Part shown: one piece after another, positions 1 to 5,389 of the stretch
How the letters are laid out: each line of letters opens with the position of its first letter
Numbering within the stretch: position 1 is the stretch's first letter
NCBI GenBank assembly: GCA_947588325.1
Contig: CANPYH010000051.1
Span: 1 to 9,686 of the forward strand
DNA from: an uncultured Clostridia bacterium
Lineage (GTDB): Bacteria; Bacillota; Clostridia; Christensenellales; Pumilibacteraceae
Direction: 5' to 3'
Length of the DNA stretch: 9,686 bases
Notes under the pieces: model-generated
Seen by the model: the letters and a program-made list of their open reading frames with translations, nothing else
Database searches by the model: none
Told to the model about the DNA's origin: nothing
Program-made: the position numbers and the translations under genes

Positions 1-2
1 AC

Positions 3-1778
3 GGAAAAGTAACGTTTATCAATACCAAGTTCTTGCAAGGCAGCAATTACAACTTCATTCAGCCGTACAATGCGGGCGGTGTAGAGTTTATTGATTGCAC
101 CTTCGATCATGGCGTGTATGGCGGCAAGCCTTACGAATCGCTTTTCTGCGCTGCAAACGATAATATGACCGTATTGGTAAAGAATCCTACCTTTACCGAG
201 GAATCGGGATATACTCACTTCCAGGATCTGCTTGACGAAGACTGCAAACCGTTCATTTACAAAGAGAGCGAGGACGACCCCGGTATCATAATGACGTATA
301 AGGCAGAGGAGCTTACCAAGACTTGCGAAGTCACCAGCAGCGATATCCACGCCGACAATAAGGGAATTTCCATTGAAAATATTGATAATAAGGCAATCTT
401 CCATATCAACGGTAAATTCGATTATAACGCAACCTATTATGGCGGCGTTGAGGCAAAAGCTTTAATCGAACAGAAACTTACCGATGATTATTATCTTGAT
501 GTAAATAGAATATTCAATTGGGATTATCCTCTTGGGAAAAACAGTCACTATGTAACGGCAGACCTTATAAACAAGACGTTTACCATAGATGTTGATGTGA
601 CTAAACTTCCTGTAGGCGGAAATCCCGCGATGATACATTGCGTTAAAAAGAATGCTGACGGATCTAACCCTGGGAATTTAGATTTTAAGCCTGATATATC
701 ACCTGTAAATACGTCTATTACCATTGGTTGGAATACCTACAATCTCGCAATTGATCGTTCATTGGATGGTCAATCTACCGCAGAAGCTTGCTATGGTTTG
801 GCTCATATATCTGTTACAAATAAAACAGCTGAAAGTATTACGGATGTAGACCTTGTCAATGAAGATAGTAAAGTATTGCTCAAAATTACAGGTAAATATG
901 ATGGAATGACAAAAGAGGAAATACTTTCATATTTTGCAAACATTGACCTGCAAGAGAATTGGGACGCTATGGGTACAAGCGGACAAGGAGGGTGGCCGTA
1001 TTACACCGAGTTTGACAAGACTATAACTGCTGACGACGAAGGCAAGACGTACACGGTCACTGTTGATATTACAGATCGTTGCAAAGCAAGATGTTTCTAT
1101 ACTGTACATTTTGCAATGGAACACTTTGAAAGAGCAACTACTGCCGAACCCAACCCCACGACAAATGGAACGCCCGACTGCTTACTCAAAATCGCGGCAT
1201 TTGAAAAGGATGTAACTTTTGGCGATATGACGGTAACGGCTACGTTTACACCTGGCGGCAATGGTGCCTCGACATTCTGGGGCAATATAGGCATAAAGGT
1301 TTGGCCTCCTTCAGAAGCTTCTCAGATTAAAGGATCGATGGCATCTTCTGTAACTATGTCTGAGCAGGAAGGCAAACCCATTGCCACCTTAAAAGGTGTG
1401 TGCAGAGGAATCACCACAGAGACCCTTAAGGATTACATCTATTTTGATTTAGAGCATTGCGATGTATCACCGATAACTGACGCAAACGGAAGATACTCGG
1501 ACGGTGCTCCGGATTACAGTAGAGAGACTTGCGCAGGTTGGATATTGAGCGCAACGGTAGAAAACAATATTTACACTATCGAAATAGATTTATCTGGCGT
1601 TGAAAAAGGGCATGCTTATTGGTGTCACTTCGGTGTCGTTGAAGCGAATCGTGGTGATCTTCAACCTGCAGATACTACTGTAACAATCGACGATTATGTA
1701 TACGGCTATGAAAGTCATCCTATGAGTTGGGGTGGCGCTCCTCAACCTCGTACATTGTTCTCGGTATATGCAGCATGA
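3..1778 (+). CDS. Probable secreted multi-domain protein: beta-helix-like rungs plus three tandem modules (5' end outside window)
   Basis: The reading frame is open from the first full codon (base 3) to TGA at 1776-1778, so the real start lies upstream and 592 residues are visible. The TTG at 33 is not a convincing start: the frame runs through it and no ribosome site precedes it. I number residues from that codon. The first part has rung-like V-x-F/V-x-N/D-x-x-F repeats (bases 9-32, residues 17-24 and 47-54), as in right-handed beta-helix proteins. Then come three diverged modules at about residues 107-240, 266-403 and 437-560. Each opens with a strand of the AIFHINGKF / VLLKITGKYDG / PIATLKGVCRG type, continues with a T/I-x-T/E-I/V-D-V/L-D strand, and has an H-containing strand (IHC, VHF, CHF). 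No transmembrane helix or LPXTG anchor follows; the end is LFSVYAA. An extracellular glycan-binding or surface role is inferred; no enzyme motif is recognised. Base composition is more AT-rich than the his/gat genes. Confidence 0.8.
   Translation, partial: GKVTFINTKFLQGSNYNFIQPYNAGGVEFIDCTFDHGVYGGKPYESLFCAANDNMTVLVKNPTFTEESGYTHFQDLLDEDCKPFIYKESEDDPGIIMTYKAEELTKTCEVTSSDIHADNKGISIENIDNKAIFHINGKFDYNATYYGGVEAKALIEQKLTDDYYLDVNRIFNWDYPLGKNSHYVTADLINKTFTIDVDVTKLPVGGNPAMIHCVKKNADGSNPGNLDFKPDISPVNTSITIGWNTYNLAIDRSLDGQSTAEACYGLAHISVTNKTAESITDVDLVNEDSKVLLKITGKYDGMTKEEILSYFANIDLQENWDAMGTSGQGGWPYYTEFDKTITADDEGKTYTVTVDITDRCKARCFYTVHFAMEHFERATTAEPNPTTNGTPDCLLKIAAFEKDVTFGDMTVTATFTPGGNGASTFWGNIGIKVWPPSEASQIKGSMASSVTMSEQEGKPIATLKGVCRGITTETLKDYIYFDLEHCDVSPITDANGRYSDGAPDYSRETCAGWILSATVENNIYTIEIDLSGVEKGHAYWCHFGVVEANRGDLQPADTTVTIDDYVYGYESHPMSWGGAPQPRTLFSVYAA
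351..1712 (+). repeat. Three tandem diverged protein modules inside the first gene
   Basis: Matching opening strands begin near residues 121, 281 and 449 (numbered from the TTG at base 33), a period of about 160-168 residues. After each comes an acidic/aromatic variable stretch, a threonine- and isoleucine-rich strand (FTIDVDVT, YTVTVDIT, YTIEIDLS), a conserved histidine strand and a proline/aspartate turn before a final beta strand. I aligned these by eye. Sequence identity is low, so this is an old duplication, not a recent DNA repeat. Confidence 0.6.
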
Positions 1779-1817
1779 CAGTATAGTCAAATAGGATAAA
1801 ACCTATCCAAACAAAAT

Positions 1818-1854
1818 GATAAAACAGACCTTGGTCTCCAAGGTCTGTTTTATC
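1818..1854 (+). terminator. Perfect 17-bp hairpin terminator after the first gene
   Basis: GATAAAACAGACCTTGG at 1818-1834 pairs without mismatch with 1838-1854 around a three-base TCT loop. The stem base is A/T-rich, giving an A-run before and a TTTTAT run within and after the 3' arm, so it could stop transcription from either direction. It lies 39 bases after the stop codon of the secreted-protein gene. Confidence 0.85.
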
Positions 1855-1921
1855 TATATATCCTCTTTTTTACTTTTGAAATCAATTTTCCCGCTTATGT
1901 TTCTCCGCCAAGTCTTATTCG

Positions 1922-1943
1922 CCGCGCCGGAGCTTCGGCGCGG
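1922..1943. repeat. GC-rich hairpin, 8-bp perfect stem
   Basis: CCGCGCCG (1922-1929) pairs with CGGCGCGG (1936-1943) around six bases. No T-run follows on either strand, so it does not look like an intrinsic terminator. Its role is unknown. Confidence 0.55.
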
Positions 1944-2007
1944 AAAAGAATTTATCGATATATCAATGCTTATCACGTGAACAGTTACTACTCATAGCCC
2001 AAGCAGT

Positions 2008-2047
2008 ACAATCCCCTCAGGCGGTTTCTGTGCCAGCCCCCCTTACT
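2008..2047 (-). repeat. Short G/C-run intergenic element, copy 1 (inverted)
   Basis: ACAATCCCCTCA (2008-2019) and AGCCCCCCTTACT (2035-2047) are the reverse complement of the two conserved ends of the element at 2322-2366. The centre (GGC...GCC) is a decayed hairpin. The layout, G-run plus hairpin plus TGAGGGGATTGT, is a type of small palindromic repeat I recall from gut Clostridia genomes. That family link is from memory and not checked. Confidence 0.6.
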
Positions 2048-2051
2048 ACAC

Positions 2052-2137
2052 GCGCGGCGCATAGTACCGCTGATACGCGCGAGCCGAGAACATTTCGACA
2101 CAGTCATTTACGATTTATAGTAAACTCCTGTGTCGAA
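2052..2137 (+). repeat. 86-bp dispersed repeat, copy A
   Basis: It matches 9601-9686 at 81 of 86 positions with no gaps, by eye. The right half (2094-2137) is a large hairpin: TTCGACACAG pairs with CTGTGTCGAA, then a 3x3 internal loop, then TTTAC with GTAAA around an 8-base loop. In this copy the outer stem grows to 12 bp through AT/AT flanks. The left half is GC-rich (GCGCGGCG ... ACGCGCG). It sits inside the pair of inverted G/C-run elements. Function unknown: structured RNA, protein-binding site or non-autonomous mobile element are all possible. Confidence 0.85.
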
Positions 2138-2244
2138 ATAACCTCTCTCGCACGTCTGAGCGGCACTCTCCGCCGCGCTCGAGCCACGGGTCGGGGAACA
2201 GGTGTTTATCGATAGAATAATATCTTTTCAGGTTAGTTATTTCT

Positions 2245-2276
2245 TTTCGGGGATTGTCTATCTCATGTCCCCGAAA
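2245..2276. repeat. Hairpin with 9-bp stem and 14-base loop
   Basis: TTTCGGGGA (2245-2253) pairs perfectly with TCCCCGAAA (2268-2276). The GGGGATTGTC word at its left arm also occurs in the tail of the G/C-run element, so this could be a decayed relative of it. No T-run follows. Confidence 0.45.
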
Positions 2277-2313
2277 GATAGGATAGCGCGAGAAGTCAGG
2301 TACAAGTTGTGGG

Positions 2314-2367
2314 CCGCCCTTAGTAAGGGGGGGGCTGTCACCCGATAGGGTGACTGAGGGGATTGTC
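2314..2367 (+). repeat. Short G/C-run intergenic element, copy 2 (complete, two hairpins)
   Basis: It reads as hairpin CCCTTA-G-TAAGGG (2317-2329), a run of eight G (2327-2334), hairpin GTCACCC-GATA-GGGTGAC (2337-2354) and the tail TGAGGGGATTGTC (2355-2367). The tail recurs exactly at 8584-8596, and its first 12 bases recur inverted at 2008-2019. The intact 7-bp stem against the decayed one in copy 1 suggests this copy is younger. No coding capacity. Confidence 0.65.
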
Positions 2368-2444
2368 TTGCTATTTTCCAAAGTAGTAATTATTTACTGT
2401 CGGAGATTGTTATATATTGCTATATAAAATAACAAACCTTTTCC

Positions 2445-2489
2445 CATATAAAATAAGCGCGGCACAAAGTGCCGCGTTTATTTTATATG
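2445..2489 (-). terminator. Strong bidirectional terminator after the Rrf2 gene
   Basis: CATATAAAATAA (2445-2456) and CGCGGCAC (2458-2465) pair with GTGCCGCG (2469-2476) and TTATTTTATATG (2478-2489), with one G-T pair between the blocks and an AAA loop: a 21-bp stem. Read on the minus strand, the GC core is followed by TTATTTTATATG, a usable U-rich tail, starting 20 bases past the Rrf2 stop codon. The symmetry would also stop plus-strand transcription. Confidence 0.88.
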
Positions 2490-2508
2490 AACTAAATTTC
2501 CCCGCCTT

Positions 2509-2943
2509 TCAAATCATATAGTCGCCGCCGCGGGCGTTGCGGTTATCGAGGAGGTCCTGCAAAGTTATACCGTCGAGATAGTCGGTGATGACGTCGTACA
2601 GACCCTTCCACATGCCGAGGGTGAGGCATTCTCCCGCGCGGGGGCACTCGTTAGGCTCGCGTTCGAGGCAGGCGACGGGGGCGAGGCTGCCCTCGGTGGC
2701 GCGCAAAATCTCTCCCACGGTGTACTTCGAAGGGGGTTTTGCGAGCATATACCCGCCTTGATACCCTCTGTTCGCGATCAGAAAGTCGGTGCGATTGAGC
2801 ACGGGCATAATCTGTTCGAGGTATTTTTTGGATATATTCTGCCGCTCGGCGATATCTTTAAGCACGACGTAGCCGCACCCGACGTGTTCAGCCAGGTCGA
2901 GCATTAGTCTCAATGCATATCTGCCCTTTGTGGAGATCTTCAT
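2509..2943 (-). CDS. Rrf2 family transcriptional regulator, IscR-like, with three cluster-type cysteines
   Basis: A 144-residue protein of the usual Rrf2 length. The start MKISTKGRYALRLMLDLA is the family's hallmark, a helix-turn-helix spans about residues 27-48 and the wing has the NRGYQGGYMLAKPP stretch (58-71). Cysteines 92, 100 and 106 (ACLEREPNEC, GEC) sit where IscR-type members bind a [2Fe-2S] cluster, so it probably senses Fe-S status, redox or cysteine supply. The ATG at 2941-2943 is preceded by AAGGAGGA seven bases upstream, which fixes the start. It has its own promoter and terminator. Family members often sit beside iscS/iscU or cysteine genes, but none is in view here, so the regulon cannot be read from context. 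CymR-like and IscR-like are both possible, so no gene symbol is given. Confidence 0.93.
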   Translation of the reverse strand: MKISTKGRYALRLMLDLAEHVGCGYVVLKDIAERQNISKKYLEQIMPVLNRTDFLIANRGYQGGYMLAKPPSKYTVGEILRATEGSLAPVACLEREPNECPRAGECLTLGMWKGLYDVITDYLDGITLQDLLDNRNARGGDYMI

Positions 2944-2962
2944 ATTTCCGTCCTCCTTGCAA

Positions 2963-2992
2963 ATTATATCACTTTTCGGTGAAAAAAGTCAA
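2963..2992 (-). promoter_or_regulatory. Promoter of the Rrf2 gene with a dyad in the spacer
   Basis: On the minus strand TTGACT (2987-2992) and TATAAT (2963-2968) are 18 bases apart, near consensus. TCAC-6-GTGA (2969-2982) is a small dyad between them, a fitting place for an operator by which the regulator could repress itself. The promoter is real-looking; the operator is inference. Confidence 0.75.
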
Positions 2993-3000
2993 TACCCCCG

Positions 3001-3642
3001 TTACTTTTTATCCTCTCCGCCGAGAAGTCTGTACTTGCCCTTTTCGTCCTTTTCCACAAGCTCGTAACTCTCGTGGTTATTAAGCAATATCTTCCGCATA
3101 CTCTCATACCCGTCCTCTTCGAAGTCTTCGGGCTTGAAGCACCAGAAGTCGGTATCGGTGAAGTCAACTTCCATCATGTCCTCATACACGATAACGGCGA
3201 CGCTCCGAAGTTTGGGGGAGACGGAGCGAATAACGGTATCACCCGCGAGATAGGTCAGTATAACCTTACCCCCGCCAAAGTCGAGGGAGAGCGAGTCGGC
3301 GCCCGTAACAGCGGCGAACAGCTCCTCGAACGCGCCTGTGAATTGCCTCCGCATTTTCACGGACTTCCTGTGCTTGCCCAGCGCCGATACGGACACGCCT
3401 ATAGTGGCGGCTAACCCGCACAGCGTGACGATTATCCCGATAACGAGGACGAGCACGTCGGGCTTTGCCTGCAATACGCCGCAAAGGATAATACCCACGC
3501 CCGCGAGAGCGAGGGTAACGCCGAGTATGAACATAATGACCAGCCGCATTGTGGAGGGCGGGAGCATGCCGAGCATAATCCCGAGCGCACTTTGCTGCCG
3601 TGCCTTTTGCTCTTCGTAGTTAAGTTTGACAGTCGCTTTCAT
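3001..3642 (-). CDS. Two-helix membrane protein of unknown function, 213 aa
   Basis: Residues 33-58 and 62-88 are strongly hydrophobic and form two membrane helices separated by a short turn (QAKPD). A charged N-terminus (1-30) and a basic stretch after helix 2 (KHRKSVKMRR, 90-99) suggest that both ends are cytoplasmic. The remaining 110 residues are a soluble alpha/beta domain with an acidic, aromatic part (YEDMMEVDFTDTDFWCFKPEDFEED, roughly 153-177). The layout recalls YcxB/bacterial PH-like membrane proteins, but I cannot confirm this. The ATG at 3640-3642 begins only four bases after the stop of the 67-aa gene, so the two are co-transcribed and probably translationally coupled; the ribosome site (GGTAAAGAG) is weak and overlaps that stop. 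No function is assigned. Confidence 0.8.
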   Translation of the reverse strand: MKATVKLNYEEQKARQQSALGIMLGMLPPSTMRLVIMFILGVTLALAGVGIILCGVLQAKPDVLVLVIGIIVTLCGLAATIGVSVSALGKHRKSVKMRRQFTGAFEELFAAVTGADSLSLDFGGGKVILTYLAGDTVIRSVSPKLRSVAVIVYEDMMEVDFTDTDFWCFKPEDFEEDGYESMRKILLNNHESYELVEKDEKGKYRLLGGEDKK

Positions 3643-3646
3643 CTCT

Positions 3647-3850
3647 TTACCAATCCAGTCTGGATAATTTTTTGGAATTAACCGCCTTCACGTCGTCATA
3701 CTTGGCAAAGTACTTCTCCTTGAAGTCCTCGGGCAGGTCGGCGATCCCCTCTGCGGCGATAAGCTCGGCGAGCTCGTCGGGCGTGAAGTCGGACATGGAA
3801 ATTTCGCCGTCATAGTTCTCGAACAGCCGCATTATATCTTTTTCCGTCAT
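3647..3850 (-). CDS. Small acidic protein of unknown function, 67 aa
   Basis: It is probably a real gene: a strong GGGAGGAG ribosome site lies just upstream of the ATG at 3848-3850, a good promoter precedes it, and its stop is four bases before the start of the two-helix membrane protein. The product is soluble, acidic and mostly helical, with no signal peptide or membrane segment. Residues 10-21 (FENYDGEISMSD) recall the later half of an EF-hand loop but lack the first aspartate. The likely partner is the membrane protein encoded next to it, for example as a regulatory or adaptor subunit, but this is inference from gene order alone. I recognise no family. Confidence 0.72.
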   Translation of the reverse strand: MTEKDIMRLFENYDGEISMSDFTPDELAELIAAEGIADLPEDFKEKYFAKYDDVKAVNSKKLSRLDW

Positions 3851-3886
3851 AACTCCTCCCGTAACGGTAACATTCCTTTCGCTTTA

Positions 3887-3915
3887 ATTGTAACACATTA
3901 CCAAGTTCATTGCAA
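3887..3915 (-). promoter_or_regulatory. Promoter of the 67-aa/213-aa operon
   Basis: On the minus strand TTGCAA (3910-3915) and TACAAT (3887-3892) are 17 bases apart. Transcription would start near 3880, leaving a leader of about 30 bases that contains the GGGAGGAG site. Its -35 box is four bases from that of the hisH promoter, so the two promoters are back to back. Confidence 0.6.
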
Positions 3916-3919
3916 TCAA

Positions 3920-3948
3920 TTGACTTAAAAAGCCCGTTATAATATAAT
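3920..3948 (+). promoter_or_regulatory. Promoter of the hisHF-gatCAB run, probably giving a leaderless hisH mRNA
   Basis: TTGACT (3920-3925) is 17 bases from TATAAT (3943-3948); a second TATAAT overlaps at 3938-3943 but its spacer would be only 12. The usual start point seven bases after the -10 box is 3955, which is the A of the hisH ATG. The bases before the ATG (TATAATATAATATAAAC) hold no purine-rich ribosome site. Confidence 0.75.
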
Positions 3949-3954
3949 ATAAAC

Positions 3955-4557
3955 ATGGTCACGGTCATTGATTACGGAGCGGGAAACCTCTGCAGCGTGG
4001 TAAACGCTCTGGTTTATCTCGGCGAAAAGCCCTCTGTCACGTCGGACGCGGAGCAAATCGCGCGCGCCGACAGGCTTGTACTGCCCGGTGTGGGCGCCTT
4101 CGGCGAGTGCATGAGGCGGCTGAGCGGCGGGGGAATAACCGAGGCTGTGACCGAAGCCGTGAAGAAGGGCACACCCATTTTGGGGATATGCCTCGGGCTC
4201 CAGCTCTTTTTCGACTACTCGAGCGAGTTCGGGCACACAGAAGGGTTAAAGTTCGTCAAAGGCGGCGTGGAAAAGTTGGACGCGGGCGGGCTTAAACTCC
4301 CGCACATAGCCTGGACGAGTATCGACGTTGCCGAGGGCGGCAGGCTGCTTCGCGGGATAAAGAGCGGCGAATACTTCTACTTCGTGCACTCATACCGCGC
4401 CAAAGCCGAAAGTAAGGCGGACGAAGCGGCAACGGCGACGTACGGCGAGACCTTTACCGCGGCCGTGGAAAAGGATAACGTGTTCGCCACCCAATTCCAC
4501 CCCGAAAAGAGCGGGGAGGCGGGACTTAAAATTCTCGGCAACTTTCTTGCGATATAA
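3955..4557 (+). CDS. hisH: Imidazole glycerol phosphate synthase, glutaminase subunit HisH
   Basis: HisH hydrolyses glutamine and passes the ammonia to HisF, which uses it in the fifth step of histidine synthesis. The 200-residue length is normal. It is a class I glutamine amidotransferase: the oxyanion segment PGVGAF is at 44-49, the nucleophile Cys79 in GICLG (77-81), and His182 and Glu184 in FHPEKSG complete the triad. YFVHSY (142-147) is also typical. The family's PHMGW segment reads PHIAW (116-120) here, a mild change near the HisF interface. The ATG at 3955 is supported by the usual start MVTVIDYGAGNL; there is no Shine-Dalgarno site and the promoter -10 box ends six bases before it. 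It is first in a five-gene run, with a 64-base gap before hisF. No other his gene is visible. Confidence 0.97.
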   Translation: MVTVIDYGAGNLCSVVNALVYLGEKPSVTSDAEQIARADRLVLPGVGAFGECMRRLSGGGITEAVTEAVKKGTPILGICLGLQLFFDYSSEFGHTEGLKFVKGGVEKLDAGGLKLPHIAWTSIDVAEGGRLLRGIKSGEYFYFVHSYRAKAESKADEAATATYGETFTAAVEKDNVFATQFHPEKSGEAGLKILGNFLAI

Positions 4558-4621
4558 CCGATCCCGCGCAGGGCAGATAAGCCGCAAACAGTAGCGGCAA
4601 AGGCGGGGGAAAAGGAGAGAC

Positions 4622-5374
4622 ATGACCTCGAAACGCATAATACCATGCTTGGACGTTAAGGACGGGCGCGTCGTCAAAGGCGTGAATTTCGTCAACCTCG
4701 TGGACGCGGGCGACGCGGTGGAGAACGCCGTGCAATACGAGCGCGAGGGAGCGGACGAGATCGTCTTTCTCGACATCACGGCGACATACCGAGGCAACGA
4801 GACCGTCGCGGATATGGTGCGGAGGGTGGCGGAACGGCTGTTCATACCCTTTACCGTGGGCGGCGGCGTGCGGACGACGGATGATATGCGCGGCATACTC
4901 CGTGCGGGCGCGGACAAGGTCGGCATAAACAGCGCGGCGGTGCACCGTCCCGAGCTTATAAGCGAGGGCGCGGAGCTCTTCGGCAGTCAGTGCATAGTCC
5001 TTGCTATCGACGCCAAGCGCGAGGGCGACCGCTGGGTGGTATATACCGCGGGCGGCAGGCATAACGAGGGGATAGACGCCGTGGAATGGGCGGCGCGGGG
5101 AGTAGCGCTCGGAGCGGGCGAGATACTCCTGACGAGCATGGACGCCGACGGAACCAAGAACGGCTTCGACCTCGGCTTAACCAAGGCGGTAGCGGACGCG
5201 GTGAACGTGCCCGTTATAGCGAGCGGCGGAGCGGGCAAGCCCGAGCATTTCAAGCAGGCGTTTGACGCGGGCGCGGAAGCGGCGCTTGCGGCGTCGCTCT
5301 TCCACTTCAGAGAATTGAACATATGCGCACTCAAGCAATATCTTGCGCGAGAGGGCGTACCCGTGCGGTTATAA
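4622..5374 (+). CDS. hisF: Imidazole glycerol phosphate synthase, cyclase subunit HisF
   Basis: HisF is the (beta/alpha)8-barrel partner of HisH. It joins ammonia to PRFAR and cleaves the product to imidazole glycerol phosphate and AICAR, which feeds purine synthesis. The 250 residues cover the whole family length. The catalytic pair is present: Asp11 in IIPCLDVKDGRVVKG and Asp130 in VLAIDAKR. The phosphate-binding loops GGG (80-82) and SGGAGK (201-206) and the ASLFHF stretch (224-229) are also intact. The ATG at 4622 follows AAGGAGAG with good spacing, so this gene has normal initiation, unlike hisH. A small GCCGC/GCGGC hairpin (4581-4598) lies in the preceding gap. Its stop is 15 bases before gatC, and that gap contains GGGAGGA. 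Confidence 0.97.
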   Translation: MTSKRIIPCLDVKDGRVVKGVNFVNLVDAGDAVENAVQYEREGADEIVFLDITATYRGNETVADMVRRVAERLFIPFTVGGGVRTTDDMRGILRAGADKVGINSAAVHRPELISEGAELFGSQCIVLAIDAKREGDRWVVYTAGGRHNEGIDAVEWAARGVALGAGEILLTSMDADGTKNGFDLGLTKAVADAVNVPVIASGGAGKPEHFKQAFDAGAEAALAASLFHFRELNICALKQYLAREGVPVRL

Positions 5375-5389
5375 CGGGAGGACTTAAAC

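Larger units (their letters stand above)
1779..2508. other. 730-base gene-free island with repeats and hairpins
   Basis: No convincing gene was found here. From left to right it holds the 17-bp terminator, a GC hairpin (1922-1943), an inverted G/C-run element (2008-2047), the 86-bp repeat (2052-2137), a GC-rich stretch (2140-2200), a 9-bp stem hairpin (2245-2276), a second G/C-run element (2314-2367), a small AT palindrome (2410-2427) and the Rrf2 gene terminator (2445-2489). Short open frames at 2030-2215 (+) and 2115-2381 (-) run through the repeats and lack ribosome sites, so I reject them. Composition switches several times between GC-rich and AT-rich, which fits a patchwork of inserted small elements. 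Confidence 0.7.

Noticed and set aside
1922..1943. GC hairpin as an intrinsic terminator
   Set aside because: No T-run follows it on either strand, and the 17-bp hairpin at 1818-1854 already serves the first gene.
2052..2137. CRISPR repeat or array
   Set aside because: The two copies are single, 7.5 kb apart and 86 bp long, with no regular spacers and no cas genes in the window.
2030..2215. 61-codon plus-strand open frame
   Set aside because: It overlaps the inverted element and the 86-bp repeat, has low complexity rich in R/T/A, and has no ribosome site.
2115..2381. 88-codon minus-strand open frame
   Set aside because: It runs through the 86-bp repeat hairpin and the G/C-run element, has no ribosome site, and its sequence is explained by the repeats.
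3788..3823. EF-hand calcium loop in the 67-aa protein
   Set aside because: With the glycine and isoleucine in register, loop position 1 is Phe instead of Asp and position 12 is Asp, so calcium binding is not supported.
4581..4598. Attenuator or terminator between hisH and hisF
   Set aside because: The GCCGC/GCGGC stem is only 5 bp with an 8-base loop and no T-run; the gap has no other structure.
4526..5062. Several 170-270 codon minus-strand frames opposite hisF
   Set aside because: They overlap each other and the intact hisF gene, and have compositions typical of antisense shadows.
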